Positions 50,598-60,078 of a DNA stretch of 64,000 nucleotides are shown here, piece after piece. How positions within the stretch are numbered: the first letter of the stretch is position 1; every line of letters starts with the position of its first letter. The stretch is from Flagellimonas pacifica (GTDB lineage Bacteria; Bacteroidota; Bacteroidia; Flavobacteriales; Flavobacteriaceae): NCBI RefSeq assembly GCF_900215465.1, contig NZ_OBEH01000004.1:124001-188000 (forward strand), read 5' to 3'. A program made the position numbers and the translations under genes. The notes under the pieces were generated by a model that saw only the letters and a list, made by a program, of their open reading frames with translations, was not told the DNA's origin and made no database searches.

Positions 50598-52529
50598 TCA
50601 TTTTAAAACCGAAAACTCTATACTTGAGTCCGTAAAAACCGTATGGGTCTGGGTTTTAAAATCTTCTTCATCTGCCTTAAAGATGTTATCCACATAGGTC
50701 TGAGGATTCAAATCTATTAAAGGAAACCAAGTGCTTTGCACCTGAATCTGTAGCTTATGCCCTTTTTTGATTGTATGGAAAACGTCTTGCAATTTTATGG
50801 TCACATCCGTTTTTTTATTTGGTGTAAACGGCTCTGGGTCTGAAAAACTGTTCCTGAAACGTCCACGAAGTACTTCACTACGCACCATTAAATGATAATT
50901 GGACATTTTTAGATGATCCTGCATTTCTTCATTGGTTTCAGTATCCGCAGGGTGTACATCAATAACTTTCACAATCCAATCTGCTGCGGTACCCGTAGTC
51001 GCTACTTTTAGCTTTGCTAAAATATCCCCGGCAAGGGTAAGGTCCTCTTCCAACACATTGGTTTCAAAAACAAGTACATCTGATCTGCGTGCAGCGAAAC
51101 GTTGATCATCTGTCATGTATTTTCTTGGCGTAAATACCGATTTAATGTCCTCAGAATACGGAACTGGTTTTTTGATATCGCTAATAAATTGAATACCTGA
51201 GACCTCTTTTTGTTCTGTGCTCAATTCTTGATCTTCTGATAGGAACATAGCCTGTTTTTCCACACCTTGCGGAGGCCATGCATCATATGTTTTCCATTCT
51301 TTTCTACCTGAATCAAAAACATAGGCTTCTGGAAGTCCACTTTTTTCACCCCCATCGCCTTTTAAAAAGTGATTGAAGAATTTTGTTTCAATGTTTTCTT
51401 GGAAAAACTCCGAAATGGAATCTCCAAAATAGTAATTCCCGACCAAGCTTCTTCCATTTCGTCTTGCCCAACGGCCATGGTCCCAAGGCCCAAATACCAT
51501 TGTGTTATAACCTTCGGTATGTTTTTCAATATTTTTATAGGTTTCCAAAGGCCCATATAAGTCCTCTGCATCAAACCACCCACCAACAATCATAGTTGCA
51601 ACATGCGATTTGGACTTGTCCAAGTGCTGAATCAATCCTCTACTTTGCCAAAGTTCATCATAATTGGGGTGCTCCTTTAATTCGTTCCAGAAAAAATCAT
51701 CAGTTTTTCCATCTGGTCTCATTGTAGGCGTATCCACTGTTTCATATTCAAAAAAGGAATTCAGATTTTTCAAGGGTCCGGCATCCAAAAAGAACTGGTA
51801 CTGATCATCAGTCTGAATATCTGGTAAGGTGTACCAGGCCGTATCTATAGGTTGATCATTGTTGGGTCTAGGTGTTCCAAAAAGTGAGGTTGCTCTAAAA
51901 TAGCTCAATAAATAAGCTCCGTTATGATGAAAATCGTCAAAAAAGAAATCTCCAATACAGGCTTGCGGCGAAGATGCTTTTAATGCTGGATGAGCGTCAA
52001 TTGTTGCGTAGGTGGCATAAAACCCGGGATATGAAATACCCCAAATACCTACGTTGCCATTGTTATTATCAACATTGTTTACCAACCACTCAATAGTATC
52101 ATAAGTATCTGAACTTTCATCTACATCTTGATCAGAAGTCTTATTTGGGATGTAGGCTCGCATATTCTCATAATGCCCCTCGCTCAACCATCTACCTCGA
52201 ACATCTTGATATACAACAATGTTTCCTTCCTTCATTAAATGAACGTTGGGCCCAATTTGTTTTCTAAAGTTTACCTCACCATAGGGTCTTGAGCTATAGG
52301 GCGTACGTTGCATTAAAATGGGATATTCCTTTGAGGTGTCTTTTGGGGAATAAATGGTGGTGTGCAGCTTAACACCATCTCTCATTTCAATATCCACTTC
52401 TTGCTTGTTGTAATTATCAGCTACATAGGTGTCCTCTTGCTGAACCTCTTTTTTGACAGTTTTTTTACAGGCTGAGATTGCCAATGTTAAAACAAACATT
52501 AGCATTATGGGACGAAGTATTCTTTTCAT
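50598..52529 (-). CDS. CocE/NonD-family hydrolase, lipoprotein (X-Pro dipeptidyl-peptidase S15-like)
   Basis: This 643-residue protein has a lipobox LAISAC (Cys21). An alpha/beta hydrolase domain carries the nucleophile in GISYPGFYATYA, with YQDVRGRWLSEG upstream. A helical cap and a C-terminal jelly-roll domain (ILAKLKVATTGTAADWIVKV) are typical of glutaryl-7-ACA acylase, cocaine esterase and S15 peptidase-like enzymes. It is probably anchored on the outer side of a membrane, with an ester or amide substrate that cannot be named from sequence. Confidence 0.92.
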   Translation of the reverse strand: MKRILRPIMLMFVLTLAISACKKTVKKEVQQEDTYVADNYNKQEVDIEMRDGVKLHTTIYSPKDTSKEYPILMQRTPYSSRPYGEVNFRKQIGPNVHLMKEGNIVVYQDVRGRWLSEGHYENMRAYIPNKTSDQDVDESSDTYDTIEWLVNNVDNNNGNVGIWGISYPGFYATYATIDAHPALKASSPQACIGDFFFDDFHHNGAYLLSYFRATSLFGTPRPNNDQPIDTAWYTLPDIQTDDQYQFFLDAGPLKNLNSFFEYETVDTPTMRPDGKTDDFFWNELKEHPNYDELWQSRGLIQHLDKSKSHVATMIVGGWFDAEDLYGPLETYKNIEKHTEGYNTMVFGPWDHGRWARRNGRSLVGNYYFGDSISEFFQENIETKFFNHFLKGDGGEKSGLPEAYVFDSGRKEWKTYDAWPPQGVEKQAMFLSEDQELSTEQKEVSGIQFISDIKKPVPYSEDIKSVFTPRKYMTDDQRFAARRSDVLVFETNVLEEDLTLAGDILAKLKVATTGTAADWIVKVIDVHPADTETNEEMQDHLKMSNYHLMVRSEVLRGRFRNSFSDPEPFTPNKKTDVTIKLQDVFHTIKKGHKLQIQVQSTWFPLIDLNPQTYVDNIFKADEEDFKTQTHTVFTDSSIEFSVLK

Positions 52530-52602
52530 CTTAAGGAAATTTTGATTGACGCCTAAAACTACAAAGAAATCTTCTTAGTTAAGAAAGATGTAGGGATACG
52601 TT

Positions 52603-53856
52603 TTATAAATTGAACGCCTCTTTTACTGCATCGACGCTATCCAGTTTTTCCCAAGTGAAAAGTTCCACTTCCTTTTCAACCCTTCCATTGTAGGGAGATT
52701 CAAATACCTTGGTCAGTTTTTGAGGTTGTTTTCCCATATGACCGTACGCGGCAGTTTCTAGATAGATGGGGTTTCTCAACTTTAATCGTTCTTCAATGGC
52801 AAAAGGACGCATGTCGAACAATTCTGAAGTTTTCTCGGCTATTTCACCATCGGATAGGTTGACATTTGCTGTACCATAGGTATCCACAAAAATGGAAGTA
52901 GGTTCTACCACCCCAATGGCGTAACTCACCTGTACCAAAATTTCATCAGCCACTCCGGCTGCCACCAAGTTTTTAGCTACATGTCTGGCAGCATAGGCCG
53001 CGCTTCTATCCACCTTACTTGGGTCTTTTCCACTAAAGGCACCACCACCGTGAGCACCTTTTCCTCCGTAAGTATCCACAATAATTTTACGTCCGGTCAA
53101 ACCAGTATCGCCATGTGGACCACCAATCACAAACTTTCCAGTTGGGTTGATATGGTATTTAATATCATCATTAAATAGTTCTTGTATGGATTTTGGTAAC
53201 AATTTTTTGACTTCTGGAATCAAAATTGAAAGAATATCTTCCTTAATTTTTGCCAACATCTTTTCATCCGAATCAAACTCATCATGTTGGGTGGACACTA
53301 CAATAGTATCTATTCGCTGTGGCACATTATCATCTGAATATTCGATGGTCACCTGTGCCTTGGCATCTGGTCTTAAATAGCTAATTTGGGTGCCATCATG
53401 TCTTAACTTCGCCAAGACCTGAAGGATTTTATGCGAAATATCCAATGCCAAAGGCATGTAATTCTCAGTTTCTTTGGTTGCATAGCCAAACATCATACCC
53501 TGATCACCAGCTCCCTGCTCTTCTTTGCTTCCCCTATCAACTCCTTGGTTAATATCTTGGGATTGCTCATGAATCAACGAAATTACACCACAAGAATCCC
53601 CACTAAACTGGTATTCACCTTTGGTGTACCCTATTTTATTGATCACATCACGGGCAATATTTTGCACATCCAGATACGTATCACTCTTAACTTCACCTGC
53701 CAAAACCACTTGACCGGTAGTTACTAAAGTTTCGCAAGCCACCTTACTTTCCTGGTCAAAGGCCAAAAAATTATCCAAAAGTGCATCACTGATTTGATCG
53801 GCTATTTTGTCTGGGTGTCCTTCACTTACAGATTCTGATGTAAACAGATATGGCAT
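52603..53856 (-). CDS. metK: S-adenosylmethionine synthetase
   Basis: MetK makes SAM from methionine and ATP. The ATG at 53856 gives the family start [29 protein letters not shown] and the glycine-rich [17 protein letters not shown] segment are clear. The length is about 417 residues. An alternative TTG at 53898 would add 14 residues and is not favoured by homology, but it is spaced closely to the GGAG of a SAM-II-like element. The mRNA leader carries that riboswitch, so MetK likely responds to its own product. Confidence 0.97.
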   Translation of the reverse strand: MPYLFTSESVSEGHPDKIADQISDALLDNFLAFDQESKVACETLVTTGQVVLAGEVKSDTYLDVQNIARDVINKIGYTKGEYQFSGDSCGVISLIHEQSQDINQGVDRGSKEEQGAGDQGMMFGYATKETENYMPLALDISHKILQVLAKLRHDGTQISYLRPDAKAQVTIEYSDDNVPQRIDTIVVSTQHDEFDSDEKMLAKIKEDILSILIPEVKKLLPKSIQELFNDDIKYHINPTGKFVIGGPHGDTGLTGRKIIVDTYGGKGAHGGGAFSGKDPSKVDRSAAYAARHVAKNLVAAGVADEILVQVSYAIGVVEPTSIFVDTYGTANVNLSDGEIAEKTSELFDMRPFAIEERLKLRNPIYLETAAYGHMGKQPQKLTKVFESPYNGRVEKEVELFTWEKLDSVDAVKEAFNL

Positions 53857-53907
53857 GTACTTATATTTTATACGAAGAGATTTGACGGTACAGCCCAAAA
53901 AAGTTTA

Positions 53908-53962
53908 CACTCCTTTTTAGCATTTTTTAGCGAGGTTGCAATCAGTCAAATCTTTCCTCAAT
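53908..53962 (-). ncRNA. Probable SAM-II riboswitch upstream of metK
   Basis: The minus strand reads GAGG, AAAGATTTGACTGATTGCAA, CCTC, then GCTAAAAAATGCTAAAAAGG and AG. The P1 arms GAGG/CCTC, the loop GATTTGAnnGATTGCAA and the 3' segment ATGCTAAAAAGG match the SAM-II (metA motif) pattern of an H-type pseudoknot in which AAAAAGG is sequestered. It lies 52 bp before the metK ATG and just after a good promoter box. I recognise the motif from memory and did not run a covariance search. Confidence 0.72.
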
Positions 53963-53971
53963 AATAGAGGG

Positions 53972-53979
53972 CAAAAATA
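53972..53979 (-). promoter_or_regulatory. Probable metK promoter -7 box
   Basis: TATTTTTG on the minus strand is a perfect TAnnTTTG match. Transcription would begin within a few bases of the SAM-II-like element, which suits a leader consisting mostly of the riboswitch. Confidence 0.5.
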
Positions 53980-54077
53980 TGAAAATGTTTTGGTCTTAAA
54001 AACCAAATATTTTTAAAATACTAGTAACAAAAATATCTGGTTTATCCGTATTTTGCTGTCCGACTAATCCACAGATC

Positions 54078-57000
54078 ATGAAAAACAAAGCTTTCCTTTC
54101 CATTTTTCTATTCTCATTTACGTTCTTAGCTGTAAGTCAAGACAAAAAAGACGAAAAAAAATGGGATGTATCCAATCCTTATATCGATTGGAAAATAAAT
54201 GAAGTTGATTTATCCACCGATGAAGGCACATGGATGAACCTCGATGTTAGTCCTGATGGCAAACAACTGGCTTTTGACATGTTGGGAGATATTTATATTA
54301 TGCCCATTTCTGGAGGGAAGGCTAAAGCGTTACGTTCTGGCCTTCCTTTTGAAGTTCAACCTCGTTTTAGCCCAGATGGACAACAAATATCATTTACTTC
54401 CGATGCCGGAGGTGGCGACAATATTTGGGTGATGGATACTAATGGCAGTAACGCGAAACAAATTACCAAAGAAAATTTCAGATTGTTGAACAATGCCGTT
54501 TGGACACCGGATGGCAATCATTTAATAGCAAGGAAACACTTTACATCCCAACGATCGTTAGGTGCTGGTGAAATGTGGCAATATCACATAACCGGAGGAA
54601 GTGGGTTAAAATTGACCAAAAGAAAAAACGACCAGCAAGATGTTAACGAGCCTTTCGTTTCAAGCGACGGCAAATATTTATATTACTGCGAGGATATGTA
54701 TCCAGGTGGATTTTTTCAATATAACAAGAATCCAAATGCACAGATCTATGCCATTAAGCGCTACGACTTTGAAACCGGAAAGACCCTTACCATCACCGGA
54801 GGTCCCGGTAGTGCATCAAGACCAACTGTTTCTCCTGACAACAAAAAGCTTGCGTTTGTAAAACGTGTTCGTACCAAAACTGTTTTGTTCATTCATGATT
54901 TGGAAACTGGTGAGGAGTGGCCTATTTATGATGCCTTGAACAAAGACCAGATGGAAGCATGGGCCATTTTTGGTACTTATCCCAATTTAAGCTGGATGCC
55001 CAACGGCAATGAAATTGTTTTTTGGGCTGGAGGTAAGATTCAAAAAATCAATGTAAAAACCCTTCAGGTTGAGCCAATTCCCTTTCAGATAGATACAAAA
55101 ATCAAAATTGCCGAAACGCATCGTGCCCAACATCAGGTTGATGCAGATGAATTTACCGCAAAAGTAATTCGTCATGTAAAGACTTCTCCAGATGGAAAAA
55201 GAATTGTTTTTAGTGCTTTAGGTCATCTGTGGACCAAAACTTTACCCAATGGCAAACCAAAACGATTAACCAATAGTGAAGATTTAGAATTTGAGCCTTC
55301 ATTCTCCCCAGATGGAAAAGAAATTGTTTATGTGACTTGGGATGATGAAAAATTGGGCTCTATCCATAAAATAGCGGCTACAGGAGGCAAATCAACAAAA
55401 CTGACATTGGTTAAAGGAATCTATCGTTTTCCTTCATTTTCCAATAATGGAAATTATATAGTTTATGGTAAGCAAAGTGGCAATAGTGATCAAGGACGAA
55501 CATTTACCAAAGAGCCTGGTATTTATATAATGTCCGTCAATGGAAACAATATCAAAAAACTCACAGGGAATGGATTAACCCCAACCTTTAGCGCTGATGA
55601 CCTTCGTGTCTTTTTTCAAACAGGTGGTAAATTCTTTGGATCACTGACCAAAGAGCTTAAAAGTATTGATTTGAACGGAAAGGATGAACGTACACATTTC
55701 AAATCCAAATATGCCAACCATATTGTACCATCGCCAGACAACAAATGGTTGTTGTTTTCCAACTTGCACAAAGCTTATGTGACGCCCATGACAATTACAG
55801 GTCAAACCATTGAATTTGACCCAAAAAGCAAAGCATTTCCAGTAACACAGGTGGCAAAAGACGCCGGATACAGTCTTCATTGGTCCAACGATAGCAAAAA
55901 AATGCACTGGACATTGGGGTGTGAATATTTTTCTAACGATGTAAATCAAAGATTTACCTTTCTTAAAAATTCACCCGACAGCATTCCTCCTGTAACGGAA
56001 AAAGGAATTCAGGTGGAATTGGTCTCTAAAACAGATAGACCTAAAGGTCGTATTGCTTTTACCAATGCTAGAATCATCACTATGGAAAATGATGAAGTTC
56101 TGGAAAATGCCACAATAGTTATCAACAACAATAAGATTGAAAGTATTGGTTCTTCCTCGGAAATCACGATTCCTTCAAATGCCAAAGTTTTTGATTTTAA
56201 AGGTAAAACCATTATGCCCGGCATTGTGGATGCCCATGCCCACATTGGAGCTTTCCGCGCGGGATTGAACACCAAAAAGCACTGGCAATTATACGCCAAC
56301 CTTGCTTTCGGCGTCACCACAGCTCACGATCCATCAGCAAATAGTGAAACTGTTTTTGGCCTTTCGGAATTGGTAAAAAGTGGTGAAATGATTGGGCCTA
56401 GAATTTATTCAACAGGATTCATCCTTTATGGTGCCGATGGAGATTTTAAGGCTGTGGTCAATAGTTTGGATGATGCCCGCTCGGCCATCCGAAGAACCAA
56501 AGCTTTTGGGGCTACTTCAGTAAAAAGTTACAACCAACCAAGAAGGGAGCAACGCCAACAGATCATGCAGGCGGCAAAAGAATTGGGAGTCAATGTAGTT
56601 CCCGAAGGCGGGTCCACCTTTTTTGCCAATATGAGTATGATCATGGATGGCCATACAGGTATTGAGCACAACATTCCGGTTGCTCCAGTTTATAAGGATA
56701 TTATTACATTATGGAGCAACAGTAATAGTGGGTACACCCCAACTCTTATTGTGAATTATGGAGGATTGAATGGTGAGTATTTTTATTATGAGCGAGATAA
56801 TGTCTGGGAAAATGAAAAGCTAATAAAGTACACTCCAAGACATATTATTGATTCGCGTAGTCGTCATAGAACCAAGGCACCGCGGGAAGAATACGAAAAC
56901 GGACATGTTTTGGTCTCTGAAACAGTTACAGCCCTTTCCAAAGCAGGGGTAAAGGCCAATCTTGGAGCCCACGGGCAGCTACAAGGTTTAGGGGCTCATT

Positions 57001-57368
57001 GGGAGCTTTGGATGTTGAAAGCAGGTGGTATGAGCAATATGGATGCGTTGAAAGCAGCAACCATTAACGGCGCAGAATATATTGGTATGGGCAATGAGAT
57101 AGGTTCAATAAAAGAGGGCAAGCTAGCAGACCTGATTGTTCTTGACAAGAACCCATTGGAAGATATTGAAAACACCAATTCTATTCGGTACACCATGATC
57201 AATGGACGTCTGTACGATACTGAAACCATGAATGAAATTGGTAACGAGCCTAAAGGGCGAAACAAATTTTATTGGGAAAACAATAAGTACAACCAGGCAT
57301 TTCCGTGGCATGAGCAGACCCAGAGTTTTACCATTCCGGGTTGTAGCTGCCATGCACTAAAGCACTGA
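54078..57368 (+). CDS. Secreted amidohydrolase with TolB-like beta-propeller
   Basis: This 1096-residue protein has a signal peptide (FLSIFLFSFTFLAVSQ), then TolB/WD40-like PD40 repeats (for example DGKQLAFDMLGDIYIM, DGQQISFTSDAGGGDNIWVM; about residues 50-600), then an amidohydrolase domain (about 640-1080) with GIVDAHAHIGAF for metal binding and GKLADLIVLDKNP at the end. The fold is that of imidazolonepropionase-like or dipeptidase-like amidohydrolases. The C-terminus contains a CSCH motif. The substrate is unknown. It is a single gene. Confidence 0.9.
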   Translation: MKNKAFLSIFLFSFTFLAVSQDKKDEKKWDVSNPYIDWKINEVDLSTDEGTWMNLDVSPDGKQLAFDMLGDIYIMPISGGKAKALRSGLPFEVQPRFSPDGQQISFTSDAGGGDNIWVMDTNGSNAKQITKENFRLLNNAVWTPDGNHLIARKHFTSQRSLGAGEMWQYHITGGSGLKLTKRKNDQQDVNEPFVSSDGKYLYYCEDMYPGGFFQYNKNPNAQIYAIKRYDFETGKTLTITGGPGSASRPTVSPDNKKLAFVKRVRTKTVLFIHDLETGEEWPIYDALNKDQMEAWAIFGTYPNLSWMPNGNEIVFWAGGKIQKINVKTLQVEPIPFQIDTKIKIAETHRAQHQVDADEFTAKVIRHVKTSPDGKRIVFSALGHLWTKTLPNGKPKRLTNSEDLEFEPSFSPDGKEIVYVTWDDEKLGSIHKIAATGGKSTKLTLVKGIYRFPSFSNNGNYIVYGKQSGNSDQGRTFTKEPGIYIMSVNGNNIKKLTGNGLTPTFSADDLRVFFQTGGKFFGSLTKELKSIDLNGKDERTHFKSKYANHIVPSPDNKWLLFSNLHKAYVTPMTITGQTIEFDPKSKAFPVTQVAKDAGYSLHWSNDSKKMHWTLGCEYFSNDVNQRFTFLKNSPDSIPPVTEKGIQVELVSKTDRPKGRIAFTNARIITMENDEVLENATIVINNNKIESIGSSSEITIPSNAKVFDFKGKTIMPGIVDAHAHIGAFRAGLNTKKHWQLYANLAFGVTTAHDPSANSETVFGLSELVKSGEMIGPRIYSTGFILYGADGDFKAVVNSLDDARSAIRRTKAFGATSVKSYNQPRREQRQQIMQAAKELGVNVVPEGGSTFFANMSMIMDGHTGIEHNIPVAPVYKDIITLWSNSNSGYTPTLIVNYGGLNGEYFYYERDNVWENEKLIKYTPRHIIDSRSRHRTKAPREEYENGHVLVSETVTALSKAGVKANLGAHGQLQGLGAHWELWMLKAGGMSNMDALKAATINGAEYIGMGNEIGSIKEGKLADLIVLDKNPLEDIENTNSIRYTMINGRLYDTETMNEIGNEPKGRNKFYWENNKYNQAFPWHEQTQSFTIPGCSCHALKH

Positions 57369-57495
57369 TAATGGTTTTTTATCGAAACGTTGATAAAACC
57401 GCCAAGGTTGGTTTTATCGTCCACAAGATTCGTTGTATATTGTATGCCTTTGCAACTAAACACTGCTATTTAATAACCATTCAACATTAATACCC

Positions 57496-58110
57496 ATGCA
57501 CATTGCCGTAGCCGGAAACATTGGAGCAGGAAAAACCACATTGACCACCCTATTGGCCAAACACTACAAATGGAATGCCCAGTTTGAAGATGTAGTGGAC
57601 AATCCCTATTTAGATGATTTCTATACGCAGATGGAACGCTGGAGCTTTAATCTCCAGATTTACTTTTTGAACAGTCGTTATAGGCAGATTCTTAAGATTA
57701 GGGAAAGTGGTAAAAATGTGATCCAGGATCGCACCATCTATGAAGACGCACATATTTTTGCACCCAACTTGCATGCCATGGGGTTGATGACCAACAGGGA
57801 TTTTGAAAACTATAAAAGCCTTTTTGAGTTAATGGAAACCCTAGTGCAACCACCTGACCTATTGATTTATCTGCGCAGTTCCATACCTAATTTGGTGAAC
57901 CAAATCCATAAACGAGGTCGAGAATACGAAAACAGTATCTCCATTGATTACCTCAGCCGTTTGAATGAACGTTATGAAGCTTGGGTAAACACCTATGAAA
58001 AAGGCAAGCTTTTGGTAATAGATGTGGACAACATCAACTTTGTTGATGAGCCAGAAGATTTAGGCGAGGTCATCAATAAAATTGATGCCGAGATTCACGG
58101 GTTGTTTTAA
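57496..58110 (+). CDS. Deoxynucleoside kinase
   Basis: This 204-residue P-loop kinase has GNIGAGKTTLTTLLAKHY at the N-terminus, QDRTIYEDAHIFA (the DRS-like motif) and a lid with Arg residues (HKRGREYENSI). It phosphorylates deoxyadenosine, deoxyguanosine or other deoxynucleosides for salvage; the exact preference is not read here. The 127-bp spacer to the amidohydrolase gene holds an imperfect inverted repeat (GGTTTTTTATC / GATAAAACC) that may terminate the upstream gene. Confidence 0.92.
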   Translation: MHIAVAGNIGAGKTTLTTLLAKHYKWNAQFEDVVDNPYLDDFYTQMERWSFNLQIYFLNSRYRQILKIRESGKNVIQDRTIYEDAHIFAPNLHAMGLMTNRDFENYKSLFELMETLVQPPDLLIYLRSSIPNLVNQIHKRGREYENSISIDYLSRLNERYEAWVNTYEKGKLLVIDVDNINFVDEPEDLGEVINKIDAEIHGLF

Positions 58111-58129
58111 GCTCTAATCAATAATTATC

Positions 58130-58150
58130 ATGCTGAACTTGTTTCAGCAT
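58130..58150 (+). repeat. Second-type hairpin repeat (CTGAA-ACAAG-TTCAG class)
   Basis: ATGCTGAA-CTTGT-TTCAGCAT is a perfect 8-bp inverted repeat just after the kinase gene. A sister copy at 59799-59817 has the same centre, in the other orientation, with a different but complementary outer stem (CCCTGAA/TTCAGGG). Confidence 0.7.
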
Positions 58151-58240
58151 CCCATAACACTAATAAATCTTAATTTTCACTGCAGAGCTTCTGAAATAAA
58201 CCCTGAACGCTAAAAAATTTACTTAGATTTTGGTTTTACT

Positions 58241-58497
58241 TTGACTTCGCTCAGTGACCAATGGGAAATGACATCTCATCAAATTGAATTTTCCCTCACC
58301 CAAAAGGCCCGTTCCCTCATTCTTGGTTTTATCTCCCTTAATTTCAGGCTAGTTTTGGATTAGGGTTAACGCCCATTATTTCTAACTCGAGGTTGTTTAC
58401 AATGTCACTTCGAGCGCAGTCGAAAAGTAGTTAATTGTAAATTTTCTATCCTTCGACACTTCGACTTAGCTCAGTGCAGGCATTCTCAGGATGACAA
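58241..58497 (+). repeat. Cluster of hairpin repeats upstream of the TonB-like gene
   Basis: The 416-bp gap 58110-58526 contains no gene. It holds a TTGACTTCGCTCAGTGACCA unit (58241-58260), TGTCACTTCGAGCGCAGTCG (58403-58422) and, in opposite orientation, CTTCGACTTAGCTCAGTG (58459-58478) followed by CAGGATGACA (58488-58497). The last two can pair over a long distance, which would form a large cruciform or RNA hairpin before the TonB gene. Confidence 0.65.
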
Positions 58498-58525
58498 TTG
58501 TATCCGCTTCATAAAATTTGAAAAT

Positions 58526-59242
58526 ATGGAATTCAAGAAAAATCCAAAATTGGAACTTAAAAAGAACAGCGCCCTTTATTTTTTAATAGGGCTGACCGCC
58601 ATTTTACTGTTTGCGTATGTGGCCCTTGAATGGAAAACATTTTACAAAACCCCAGAGCTTGTCCAAAACCTAGAGACTCCAGATGGTATTGATGAGATAC
58701 TCCCTCCCGTACTCATCAATTTACCTCCACCACCTCCACCAAAAATCATTGCACCCCCAGTAATAGAAATCATAGCCGATGACGATGAAACTAAAGTTGA
58801 AACTTTCATCGACTCTGATGATTCCAATCAAGACACAGAAATAATGGATGTTGAAGATGTTGTTTTTGTAGCACCCCCTATTGAAGATGAAGTAATTTTC
58901 ATTAAAGTTGAAGACCCTCCGGTTTTTCCCGGTTGTGAAAATGAAAACACCAAAGAAGGCAAAAGAGCCTGTTTTCAGGAAATGATGCAAAAGCATATTC
59001 GCAAAAACTTTCGTTATCCGGAAATGGCGCAAGAAATGAGGCTACAAGGTAGGGTGAGCATTATGTTTACCATTCAAAAAGATGGAAGTATTGATGAAGT
59101 GCGCATGCGCGGACCACATGAGACGCTGGAAAAGGAAGCCGCCCGTATTATCTCCAAATTACCTAAAATGACACCGGGAAAACAACGGGGCAATGCCGTT
59201 AAGGTTCCGTTTTCCATTCCGATAGTCTTTAAGCTACAATAG
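58526..59242 (+). CDS. TonB-family energy transducer
   Basis: This 238-residue protein has one N-terminal transmembrane helix (SALYFLIGLTAILLFAYVAL), a proline-rich and acidic periplasmic linker (INLPPPPPPKIIAPPVIEI and a run of Asp/Glu), and a C-terminal TonB domain (about 155-238, GRVSIMFTIQKDGSIDEVRM, FSIPIVFKLQ). It should pass proton-motive energy to outer-membrane receptors such as the barrel at 17529-19883. No exbB or exbD genes are nearby. It is surrounded by repeats on both sides. Confidence 0.9.
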   Translation: MEFKKNPKLELKKNSALYFLIGLTAILLFAYVALEWKTFYKTPELVQNLETPDGIDEILPPVLINLPPPPPPKIIAPPVIEIIADDDETKVETFIDSDDSNQDTEIMDVEDVVFVAPPIEDEVIFIKVEDPPVFPGCENENTKEGKRACFQEMMQKHIRKNFRYPEMAQEMRLQGRVSIMFTIQKDGSIDEVRMRGPHETLEKEAARIISKLPKMTPGKQRGNAVKVPFSIPIVFKLQ

Positions 59243-59243
59243 T

Positions 59244-59980
59244 TGTCAGTCTGAGCTTGTCGAAGACGCTTATAAAACCAAGAAGCCATTATTAGACAGC
59301 ACTTTAACTACATTTCGACAAGCTCAGTGTGACATCTGCTCAGAGTTGAGGGCGAAGGACTATGGGATGAAGGTTGCCCTACGCTGGCCTTCTTCGCCAA
59401 AGTAGCTTGGCTACGACGGCTGAAAAGCTTTGGGCTATGAGATGAAGGGTTGAGGGTGAAGGGTGAAGGGTTGAGGGTTGGTTTTATTATTGTTTAGGTT
59501 TTCGCCAAGGCTCAAAATGACAAGAGCTGTCAGTTCGAGCGCAGTCGAGAATATTTACATCTGGACTGCTCACTTGGACTGTCCTTCGACAGGCTCAGGA
59601 TGACATCTGAAAAGGAATTTTTGTAGCTGGCATCAAATGTCGTTCTGAATGCAATGAAGAATCCCTACAAACCCAACCAATTGGGTCCTGTATTGTTGGG
59701 ATTTTTCGCCATGTTCTGGGCTTGCTTCGGCTTCATTTCGACTACGCTCAATGACCTCGCTCAGTGACCAATGCTAAGGGCAACATTGCCCTGTGCGACC
59801 CTGAAACAAGTTCAGGGTGACGGGGAAAGGAGTTTTTGAAAAGTGTATTCATTGCTCCTTCCCTTGGCAAGGGAAGGTGGTTTGACACAAAGTGTCAAAG
59901 CGGAAGGGATGGTCTTTCACCCTTTCCGTCCCACCACGGCGGGACACCTTTCCCTCCCTTCGACTGCGCTCAGGGTGACA
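59244..59980. repeat. Repeat-rich gene-free stretch with many hairpin units
   Basis: The 837-bp gap 59242-60079 has no believable gene. It holds an inverted pair TGTCAGTCTGAGCTTGTCGA (59244-59263) and TTTCGACAAGCTCAGTGTGA (59313-59332), then CAGTTCGAGCGCAGTCGAGA (59531-59550), CCTTCGACAGGCTCAGGATG (59583-59602), a unit at 59733-59770, CCCTGAAACAAGTTCAGGG (59799-59817) and CCCTTCGACTGCGCTCAGGG (59956-59975). Most have complementary 4-bp arms around a TCGACnnGCTC loop. Copies in both directions can pair with each other. Confidence 0.75.
59372..59481 (+). repeat. Duplicated block A (short heptamer tail)
   Basis: A block of about 75 bp beginning GGTTGCCCTACGCTGGCC, containing TACGACGGCTGAAAAGCTTT, and ending in five heptamers of GGGTTGA/GGGTGAA type. 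The same block with very few changes is at 60975-61049, next to a much longer heptamer array. The two copies flank the collagen-like gene. Confidence 0.8.
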
Positions 59981-60013
59981 GGGAAAGGAACTTTAATCTC
60001 CATAAAGCAAAAG

Positions 60014-60040
60014 AAAAGAGCCCTAAAGGGCTCTTTTCAT
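60014..60040. terminator. Rho-independent terminator after the collagen-like gene
   Basis: AAAAGAGCCC, loop TAAA, GGGCTCTTTT form a perfect 10-bp stem with A- and T-rich flanks, 42 bp beyond the stop of the minus-strand gene. The symmetric flanks allow use from both sides. Confidence 0.85.
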
Positions 60041-60078
60041 GTTTTAATCCATAAAAAAATTAGCTATGAAAAAACCAA

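Noticed and set aside
52571..52591. Palindrome TTCTTAGTTAAGAA between metK and the CocE-family gene as a terminator
   Set aside because: The stem is only A/T-rich and lacks a proper T-tract; it may be chance in an A/T-rich spacer.
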